Assembly (NCBI GenBank): GCA_050942875.1
Contig: JBMNOD010000081.1
Span: forward strand, 1-16,259
DNA: 16,259 bases
Source: JAAZAI01 sp050942875
GTDB lineage: Bacteria > Verrucomicrobiota > Kiritimatiellia > RFP12 > UBA3636
Direction of reading: 5' to 3'
The notes under the pieces were generated by a model, which saw nothing but the letters and a program-made list of their open reading frames with translations, ran no database searches and was not told the origin of the DNA. Both the position numbers and the translations under genes were made by a program. Of this stretch, positions 11,601 to 16,259 are shown piece after piece (the first letter of the stretch is position 1; each line of letters opens with the position of its first letter).

Positions 11601-11774
11601 CGGGCGGGCAACCCGACCGAGATTCCGGAGATGTGGGATGCGTATGGCGAGGGCAATCGCGTGATGCACGAGCGGACCGAGCTGCTGTTGTGGAATTCCG
11701 GCCTGCTGTTCCTGCTCGCAGTCGGACTGCTCACGGCGGAATGGCTCGTCCGCAAACGGGCGGGCATTGCCTAG
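8634..11774 (+). CDS. Membrane VWA protein with interrupted VWA fold
   Basis: A 1046-residue membrane protein. Four hydrophobic segments (about 18-36, 48-68, 78-98, 110-131) precede a VWA domain whose metal site starts with DDSAS (150-154). The matching Thr (401, in ATDITAAIE) and Asp (427, in LLTDGRHNGD) come only after a long, mostly helical stretch, so about 170 extra residues sit inside the fold compared with the two VWA genes before it. A beta-rich CARDB-like segment (about 462-563) and a glutamine-amidotransferase-like domain (about 565-720) follow. Then come a segment with RFWGQVLRW (about residue 845), a further beta-rich region, and a C-terminal helix (about 1019-1040) ending in RKRAG. 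Charge pattern places the large middle part in the periplasm. The layout parallels the BatA-like neighbour, without PA14. The gap to the previous stop is 22 bases. Molecular role unknown; likely partner of the MoxR/DUF58 pair. Confidence 0.88.
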   Translation: MDQNIARGDILPATVPTTALWLLALAGLAVWVIVHRLVVRRVGNRPLVRLAILVPVGMGASWLVLQLMARYLFLASPTHLLLMALLAGAAVEVVSFLYSHESSRLPGRRGAALVACRLAALLAIFFMLLQPVRVGEKTRTIRRRVVVLVDDSASMQFVDRHWTLAERLQVAAALGLLNADGPTLDSFARDVAAFAERFAVFREIALTPGMTLERLEVGTAAGEARAMLERSAETMEGLAKKISAQDHFELHDNLGRVARHIRESLLPGFEKLVDLAAEEGGDLKPLAIGCADALDQVAQAAPSLVPAGGIAAFDGLDESARAAALAASDTNRAAIAARLLHEKGSRPRSLIDHLRSRYDVDIYRFGALARYDSGLEGADAEDPATEDDASAARLQAFRSATDITAAIETALKDIPPEELAGFLLLTDGRHNGDAGVDAVARRLGGAGIPVSSILIGGSRPPVDVALGDVRSPDSVFLGDKIRITGSLVATGAAGRETTVRLMLGEDMIEEQTVFIENNDFAREFRFTHLPEEKGVLRYRVVVDAVPDEAFADNNAWSVDVSVTDDRTNVLLVDSRPRWEFRYLRNLFYGRDKSVHLQEYLIHPDRVEGQPEDRLPPASASRRFGDSESGDYPRGRDEWRKFDAIILGDLPPAELPDAVVEDIRYTVEERGALLVVIAGPEAMPHRIRNTTLLDMLPVVVSPADGDRRMPPEPEFHLRLAPAGRGHPVMMQSSSSYENESIWDEAPVLRWRQTVEGVKPGAEVLAYAAPVDAEPASAAQLAVREIEEDPEAAVRRLAEMRETQARNALVVARSFGQGKVLMLNTDQTWRLRYRVGDTRHHRFWGQVLRWGAGEKLRAGNTFVRLGTDKLRYKPTEPVRVFARISDAQYNAINGLKPTVALMSEDRVLKMSPLEFRRDSNGLYEGMLDPIPDPGVYALVFQCEPARRALGGDFPEGLKTQFVVVTADKPAEFVDVTVSRDVVSKLATITGGRAGNPTEIPEMWDAYGEGNRVMHERTELLLWNSGLLFLLAVGLLTAEWLVRKRAGIA

Positions 11775-11785
11775 GGCGCGCCGGG

Positions 11786-11793
11786 AAAGGAGA
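11786..11793 (+). promoter_or_regulatory. RBS fixing the DUF4175-like start
   Basis: AAAGGAGA is a strong Shine-Dalgarno match, with the core AAGGAG seven to eight bases before the ATG at 11800. It decides that ATG over an in-frame start at 11767, which would overlap the previous gene. Confidence 0.75.
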
Positions 11794-11799
11794 TTGTCA

Positions 11800-14700
11800 A
11801 TGAAAGAGAGAATACGAAGATGGTTCGAGTCGCACCGGGAGGCGCGCATGGCGTACGCGGCGTTGCCGCCGGACATCGAGCGCAAGCTTCGGCAGGCGGT
11901 GCGCCGCATCCGGTCGATCGTCTGGTTGCGCGGGCTGCTCGCCGTCGTGGCGGCGGCGGCGATCGCCATCCTCGCCATCATGGCCGTGGATGCGATGGTC
12001 ATGATCTACACCTCGAGCATTCGCTGGGCGATGTGGGGCTGCGGGGTGGCGGCAGTGTGCGCGACGGCGATCCACATGCTGGCGAGGCCGCTTTCGAAGC
12101 CGTTCACGCCCGTGCGCATCGCGGCGATGATCGAGCGCAACCGCCCCGAGATCGAAGAGCGCCTCTCGACCGTCGTGGCGCTGCTCTCCAACCCGGAAAC
12201 CATGGCGGAGGGCTCGTCGCAGCTGCTCGAGGTGCTGACCGACGACGCCGTGCGCGACGTGAAGGACGTCTCGCCGAGGCGCGAGTTCACGATGCGCACG
12301 GTGAAGCCGAAGTTCATCGCGGCGGCGGCGGCGCTCGGCGTGATCGCGCTGCTTTTCGCGATATGGCCGAAGTCCATGTCGCGGCTCGTCCTGCGCGCCG
12401 TGCTGCCATCGGCCCAGGTCGACAACTTGTATGCCGACAACCTCAGCGTCAGCCCGGGGGACGCCTATGTGCTGGAGGGGGCGCCGCTGCCGTTCGAGCT
12501 CGCCATCAAGGGCGGTTATCCCCAGCAGGCGTATCTGCGCATGCTGCCCGCTGGCGCGGACAGCGAGACCGTGGAACGGATGCGCCAGACATCGTCCGAA
12601 AAGGGCGAAGGCGAGGAGATTCGCTACTATCGTCATTTCATCGCGGAAGTTCCCGGGTCGTTCCGCTACCGCGTCGCGTGCGGCAGTGCCTTGACGCGTT
12701 TCTATTCCATTACGGCCGTGCCGGTTCCCGCCTACACGAATCTCGTCGTCACGTGCGAGCCGCCCGCCTACACGGGGCAGGGCGCGCAGACGAACCCCGA
12801 GGGCGTGATGGCGGTGGAGGCGGTTGCGGGCAGTCGCATCGGCATTGGGATCAAGACCAAGCGTCCGCTGTCCAGCGCGCTGATTCTGTCGGACGGCGAG
12901 CGCGAGGGCGTCCCCGCCGCCGATGGGACGGTGGAGTGGAGCTTCGAACTGTCCGAAGAGACGGCCGGGATGTGGAGCATCCGGCTGCACGATGCGCATG
13001 GCTTCACGAACACGCCGGTGTTCAACCCTGTCCGGATTGTCAAGGATCTCGCACCGACGATCGAGCTTGTGGAGCCGGAGCGCCTTTCCTTTACGTTGCC
13101 GCCTTACGGGGAGCTGCCGATTCGGGCGATCATGCGGGATGACTTTGGCCTCGCGGGCGCGGAGTTGCGCGTGGGGGTCGGCTATGCGGCCTTGGAGCGC
13201 GTGCGCGACGTGGCGCTGGCGATGGTTGAGCCTGGCGTGTGGAAGGCGGATGTCGATGTCGCGCTGGCGAACCTCATCGCGGGCGGCGTCGGCAAGGCGC
13301 GCGTGCAGCTTGCGGCGCGCGACAATCTGCCCGAAACGCTGGGCGGGCCCCAGGAGGCGTTCAGCGCCGTCATCGAAATCACGCTTGATCGCGCGGCGCC
13401 GTCGTTGGCGGCTCAAATGCTGGAGGAGCAGGCCGACAAGCTCGCGAAGGCGGCGGATGCGACGGTGGCGGCGCTCGACGAGGCCTTGCGCGAGGCGAAG
13501 GCCGCGCTTGCCGAGATCGACCGACAGGCCGACGAGGCGGCGATGAGGCGCCTGGGCGCTTCGCTCGCCGCGATCAACAAGGCCGAGATGCAGGTTCTCG
13601 AAATGATCGAGACGGCGGGGGAGGGGATGTTCGAATCGCTTGTGCCGGAAATGCGTCGTTTGTTGCAGCACACGATTCAGCCTGCGCGTGCGCAGGCCGA
13701 CGTGGCGATGCTCTCCAATCCCGAGGCGCGCCGACCGCAGGTCGTGAAGCTCATCGAGATTCTGGAGGACGCCATCGAGGCGGCGGCGATGCTCGAAGAC
13801 GCCGTAGACGAACGCCGCGAGGCGGCCGAAGAGGCGATGGAGATGGCCGATTTGGCCGATCGCCAGGAGGCGCTCGCCGAGCAGGCGGAGCAGAAGGAAA
13901 TGACGCCCGAAGAGATGGAGGCGTGGCGCAAGGCGCAGGAGGCGCTGAAAGAGGAGTTCGGGAAGAGGGCCGAGGAACCTGCGCCTGCACCGCTGGAGGC
14001 CGCCAAGAAGCAGGCGGAGGCCTTGGCCGAAGAAATCGACAAGCTCAAGCAGGAGCAGGAGGATCTCCGCGAAACCGTGGAGAAGCTGGAGAATCCCGCA
14101 ACGGCGGAGGAAGCCAAGGCGGAGCTGGAGCAACGCACGCCGGAGATGCCGGAGGACGCCGCGCCCGAGGCGCGTGCCGAGGCGTTGCAGCAGGACGTCG
14201 CGGAACGCGCCGAGGCGCTCCAGGAACAAGTGGCCGAGATGGCCGAGCCCTTCAATGCGCTCGACGAGAGCTTCAAGGAGCTGATCAGCCCTGTGTCCGA
14301 GCCGTTGGACAGCGCATCCTCGCGGATGGAAGCGGCCCGGCAGCAGGCGGAAGCGGCCGCCGAGCAGATGGCTCCGCCTGAACCGCAGGCGCAGGAAGGG
14401 CAGCCCATGCCGGATTTGGACGCCGCAGGCGAGAAGATGGAAGACGCCGCCCAGAGCATGAAGGACGCTTCCGAGGCGCTTGAGAAGGCCGGCGAGGCGA
14501 TGGACGCGCTCTCCGAACAGCTCGGCCGGCGCGCGCGCGACGCCGCAAACGAAGCCCTTGAGGCGATGAAGGCGGCGATGGAGGCCGCGCAGGAAGCACA
14601 GGAGACGCCGTCGCAGGAAGGTGCGCCCGAAGAAGGCGCCCCGCAAGATGGGATGCCACAGGAAGGAGCCCCGTCGGCGCCTCCGTCGAAGCCGATGCAG

Positions 14701-15063
14701 CCGGCGGCGGAACAAGCCGGCAAGGCGGCGGAGCAGATGAAGAGCTTGGCCGAGCAGCTTGCTCAGCAGGCCGGGCTCCCGCAACCCGGCCAGCCGATGC
14801 CGGGGCGGCCGGAGCCTGGATCGCCTCAGCCGGGGTTGCCGGAGCCGGGAAAAGGAGGGGCGATGAAGGCCAGGCCGTCAGATTCGCCTCAGCCAGAAGG
14901 CGAGCAGGGCTTGCGTGGCGTGCCGGGAGTGCCGGCCGATTGGTTCAAGATGCGCGGCGAGATGTCGACGGAGGCGTTGTCGGATGCGCTCGAATCGGTG
15001 CCGGTCGAATATCGCGAGCTGGTGAAAGCCTACTTTAACGAATTGTCGAAGGAGGGGAAATGA
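11800..15063 (+). CDS. DUF4175-like coiled-coil membrane protein
   Basis: A 1087-residue membrane protein. The basic N-terminus (1-42) is cytosolic; three helices follow at about 43-66, 74-92 and 171-189, leaving everything after residue 190 in the periplasm. Residues 190-530 are beta-rich, with a DDFGL motif (447-451) in the context seen in DUF4175-type proteins. Residues 537-930 are a very long Ala/Glu/Gln-rich helical, probably coiled-coil, region. Low-complexity tails follow: four QEGAP-type pentapeptides (939-958) and a PGxPx repeat (996-1017). The last 40 residues form a compact conserved-looking end (WFKMRGEM, then VPVEYRELVKAYFNELSKE) that recurs in related PVC proteins as far as I recall. 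The gap to the previous stop is 25 bases, with a strong RBS at 11786-11793. It may act as a long scaffold spanning the periplasm; that is inference. The family assignment is by motif and layout only. Confidence 0.82.
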   Translation: MKERIRRWFESHREARMAYAALPPDIERKLRQAVRRIRSIVWLRGLLAVVAAAAIAILAIMAVDAMVMIYTSSIRWAMWGCGVAAVCATAIHMLARPLSKPFTPVRIAAMIERNRPEIEERLSTVVALLSNPETMAEGSSQLLEVLTDDAVRDVKDVSPRREFTMRTVKPKFIAAAAALGVIALLFAIWPKSMSRLVLRAVLPSAQVDNLYADNLSVSPGDAYVLEGAPLPFELAIKGGYPQQAYLRMLPAGADSETVERMRQTSSEKGEGEEIRYYRHFIAEVPGSFRYRVACGSALTRFYSITAVPVPAYTNLVVTCEPPAYTGQGAQTNPEGVMAVEAVAGSRIGIGIKTKRPLSSALILSDGEREGVPAADGTVEWSFELSEETAGMWSIRLHDAHGFTNTPVFNPVRIVKDLAPTIELVEPERLSFTLPPYGELPIRAIMRDDFGLAGAELRVGVGYAALERVRDVALAMVEPGVWKADVDVALANLIAGGVGKARVQLAARDNLPETLGGPQEAFSAVIEITLDRAAPSLAAQMLEEQADKLAKAADATVAALDEALREAKAALAEIDRQADEAAMRRLGASLAAINKAEMQVLEMIETAGEGMFESLVPEMRRLLQHTIQPARAQADVAMLSNPEARRPQVVKLIEILEDAIEAAAMLEDAVDERREAAEEAMEMADLADRQEALAEQAEQKEMTPEEMEAWRKAQEALKEEFGKRAEEPAPAPLEAAKKQAEALAEEIDKLKQEQEDLRETVEKLENPATAEEAKAELEQRTPEMPEDAAPEARAEALQQDVAERAEALQEQVAEMAEPFNALDESFKELISPVSEPLDSASSRMEAARQQAEAAAEQMAPPEPQAQEGQPMPDLDAAGEKMEDAAQSMKDASEALEKAGEAMDALSEQLGRRARDAANEALEAMKAAMEAAQEAQETPSQEGAPEEGAPQDGMPQEGAPSAPPSKPMQPAAEQAGKAAEQMKSLAEQLAQQAGLPQPGQPMPGRPEPGSPQPGLPEPGKGGAMKARPSDSPQPEGEQGLRGVPGVPADWFKMRGEMSTEALSDALESVPVEYRELVKAYFNELSKEGK
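14614..14673 (+). repeat. QEGAP-type pentapeptide repeat
   Basis: Four 15-base units encode QEGAP, EEGAP, QDGMP and QEGAP (residues 939-958 of the DUF4175-like protein). The DNA units are diverged, so this is an old or selected protein repeat rather than a recent slippage event. It follows the helical region. Confidence 0.8.
14785..14850 (+). repeat. PGxPx pentapeptide repeat
   Basis: Four 15-base units plus a final P-E... partial encode PGQPM, PGRPE, PGSPQ and PGLPE, followed by PG (residues 996-1017 of the DUF4175-like protein). Pro in position 1 and 4 and Gly in position 2 are invariant. It forms an extended, probably unstructured spacer before the conserved C-terminal segment. Confidence 0.85.
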
Positions 15064-16136
15064 CGCGGCGGTTTTACATGTTGGAGAGCGGACGCTCGCT
15101 GGCGTTCGCGCTGGGTGCCGCGCTCGCGGTTCTGTTTGCGGCGCAGGCACGGGCGCAGGACAAGGCGTTTGAAGAGGAGATCGACCGATCGATCGACAAC
15201 GGCCTCGCGTATCTGGCGAGCGTGCAGTTGTCCGACGGCGCGTTCCCGGGGACGCATGGCAAGGGCGGGGCGATTTCCGCGCTGGCGGGGATGGCGTTCC
15301 TTGCCAAGGGCCATGTGCCTGGCGCGGATCAATACGGGGTCTGCATCAACAAGTCGATCGACTACATTCTGGGCCTTCCCGATGAGAAGGGATACTTCGG
15401 CACGGTTCAGGAGGGCAATGGCAAGATGTACGCGCACAGCATCTGCACGCTGTTCCTCTCGGAGGTCTCGGGCATGGTCGATGCGCCGCGCCAGGCGCGC
15501 CTCGACGATGTTCTTCCGAAGGCGGTGAAGATCCTGCTTGATGCGCAGAACGTCAAAAAGAACGCCCGCGACACAGGCGGCTGGCGCTATGCCCAGACCT
15601 CGAGCGACAGCGACATGTCCTGCTCGGGATGGGCGTTGATGGCGCTGCGGTCGTGCCGCTTGAACGGCGGGCGCGTCCCGTCCGACGCGATCGAGCGCGC
15701 GGTCGCCTATGTCAAGCGCCACCACAACGCCGGCCAAGGGCACTTTGTCTATCAGCAGGGCAACGAATCCTATGCGGTGACGCTGACGGGCGCCGGCATC
15801 TTGTGCCTGGAGCTTTGCGGGCGGCACAACGATCCCGATTCGCTTCGCGCGGCGCGCTATCTCCTGCGCGTCTATCGTGAACTGGAGAACCAGAACAACG
15901 CCTATTATGGGATGTACTACACGTCACAGGGCCTTTTTCAAATTGGCGGCGAAGGGTGGCAGGTTTTCTCAAACTGGATGTACCGCACCTGGATCCCCAA
16001 GCAGGGCGGCGACGGCGGCTGGGGCGGGCACGAAGTCAGCCGCCCCTATTGCACCTCCCTCATGATCCTCGCCTTCACCGTTCCCTACCGCCAGCTCCCG
16101 ATCTACCAGCGCGACGAGACGGTGGACGAGGACTGA
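15060..16136 (+). CDS. Secreted alpha/alpha-toroid repeat protein
   Basis: A 358-residue protein with a signal peptide: basic n-region, hydrophobic core 13-28 and a likely type-I site after ARA (A32). The mature part is built of helix-pair repeats of the prenyltransferase/squalene-oxidase type: SVQLSDGAFPG (54-64), DEKGYFG (108-114), GGWRYAQTSSDSDMSCSGW (173-191), GQGHFVYQQGNESYAVTL (225-242) and GGDGGWGG (316-323). It ends in VPYRQLPIYQRDE (341-353). This C-terminal style is common in PVC proteins of unknown role. The squalene-hopene cyclase acid motif DxDD is not present: the nearest site reads DSDM (183-186), so terpene cyclisation is unlikely and a binding or scaffold role is more plausible. 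The ATG overlaps the previous stop (ATGA at 15060-15063), and AAGGAGG at 15049-15055 lies just upstream. Last gene of the operon; its product would share the periplasm with the big domains of its neighbours. Confidence 0.88.
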   Translation: MTRRFYMLESGRSLAFALGAALAVLFAAQARAQDKAFEEEIDRSIDNGLAYLASVQLSDGAFPGTHGKGGAISALAGMAFLAKGHVPGADQYGVCINKSIDYILGLPDEKGYFGTVQEGNGKMYAHSICTLFLSEVSGMVDAPRQARLDDVLPKAVKILLDAQNVKKNARDTGGWRYAQTSSDSDMSCSGWALMALRSCRLNGGRVPSDAIERAVAYVKRHHNAGQGHFVYQQGNESYAVTLTGAGILCLELCGRHNDPDSLRAARYLLRVYRELENQNNAYYGMYYTSQGLFQIGGEGWQVFSNWMYRTWIPKQGGDGGWGGHEVSRPYCTSLMILAFTVPYRQLPIYQRDETVDED

Positions 16137-16157
16137 CGCCGACGGCGCCAGTCCTCG
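16127..16157 (+). terminator. Hairpin spanning the operon's last stop codon
   Basis: A 9-bp stem (16127-16135 with 16149-16157), one A/C mismatch, then 4 more pairs (16137-16140 with 16144-16147) close a 3-base loop. The TGA stop (16134-16136) lies inside the left arm. No T-run follows; a purine-rich stretch does. It may block 3' exonucleases or aid termination rather than end transcription on its own. Confidence 0.45.
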
Positions 16158-16185
16158 GAGAGAAGGGAGAAGAGAGAAGCGTTGG

Positions 16186-16213
16186 CTGGGGACACCCCAG
16201 ACCTCGGTTTTTT
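16186..16213 (+). terminator. Candidate intrinsic terminator of the operon
   Basis: A perfect 6-bp stem (CTGGGG 16186-16191 with CCCCAG 16195-16200, loop ACA) is followed, after seven bases, by a run of six T (16208-16213). The gap between stem and T-run is longer than ideal, so efficiency is uncertain, but the location about 50 bases after the last gene fits. Confidence 0.5.
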
Positions 16214-16249
16214 GTCCACTCCGTCCACAAAGTCCACCTTGTCCACCAA
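16214..16249. repeat. Four-copy 9-base GTCCACnnn tandem repeat
   Basis: GTCCAC recurs at 16214, 16223, 16232 and 16241, exactly every nine bases, with variable triplets (TCC, AAA, CTT, CAA) between. It directly follows the T-run, is non-coding here, and ends ten bases before the window edge. It may be part of a dispersed intergenic element or a protein-binding array. The function is unknown. Confidence 0.85.
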
Positions 16250-16259
16250 CCCCAAGCTT

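Noticed and set aside
11767..11799. Start at 11767 for the DUF4175-like gene
   Set aside because: It overlaps the previous gene, whereas AAAGGAGA is correctly placed for the ATG at 11800.
9360..12002. 880-codon open frame on minus
   Set aside because: Arg/His-rich shadow of the second VWA gene with no motif.
11797..14784. 995-codon open frame on minus
   Set aside because: Leu/Arg/His-rich shadow of the DUF4175-like gene; the opposite strand has clear helices, motifs and an RBS.
15060..16136. Squalene-hopene cyclase
   Set aside because: Too short for a full cyclase, carries a signal peptide and lacks the DxDD motif.
16214..16249. CRISPR array
   Set aside because: The 6-base repeat with 3-base gaps is far below repeat and spacer length, and no cas genes are present.
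16254..16259. Window ends exactly on AAGCTT (HindIII site)
   Set aside because: Might mark a clone end, but a chance match is possible and the left end shows no such site.

Overview
The window is GC-rich (roughly two thirds G+C by eye), densely coding, and reads as a piece of bacterial chromosome. A MoxR/DUF58/BatA-like/VWA/DUF4175-like/toroid-repeat gene string, with large PA14-, Pro/Ala- and Glu/Gln-rich membrane proteins, is typical of the Planctomycetes-Verrucomicrobia-Lentisphaerae-Kiritimatiellae (PVC) group. That placement is inferred from gene content and style. No rRNA, tRNA, phage, transposase or CRISPR feature was seen.

Layout: (1) 1-65 holds a G/C-only hairpin at the 3' end of ppdK. 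(2) 66-2906, minus strand, is pyruvate, phosphate dikinase. (3) 2907-3102 is an AT-rich divergent control region with -10-like elements on both strands. (4) 3103-16136, plus strand, is six tightly packed genes (gaps of 25, 18, 22 and 25 bases, then a 4-base ATGA overlap), almost certainly one operon: an FHA-MoxR fusion ATPase, a soluble DUF58 protein, a BatA-like membrane VWA protein with an inserted PA14 domain, a second membrane VWA protein whose VWA fold is interrupted by a long helical insert, a DUF4175-like membrane protein with a huge Glu/Gln/Ala-rich helical region, and a secreted alpha/alpha-toroid (prenyltransferase/squalene-oxidase repeat) protein. (5) 16137-16259 holds two hairpins, a T-run and a 4-copy, 9-base tandem repeat.

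How it may work: MoxR AAA+ ATPases are known to work with VWA proteins, using ATP to remodel or insert metal into targets. Here the ATPase carries an FHA phosphothreonine reader, so it may be recruited or switched by a Ser/Thr kinase encoded elsewhere. DUF58 would be the cytosolic VWA partner. The next three proteins have transmembrane helices whose flanking charges place their large domains in the periplasm, and the last has a signal peptide. The operon therefore looks like an ATPase-linked envelope machine with a possible carbohydrate-binding (PA14) module. Its substrate cannot be told from the sequence. The cluster type is widespread but poorly characterised; the fusions and insertions are the most unusual part of this window. 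ppdK is an ordinary metabolic neighbour, linked only by the shared promoter region.
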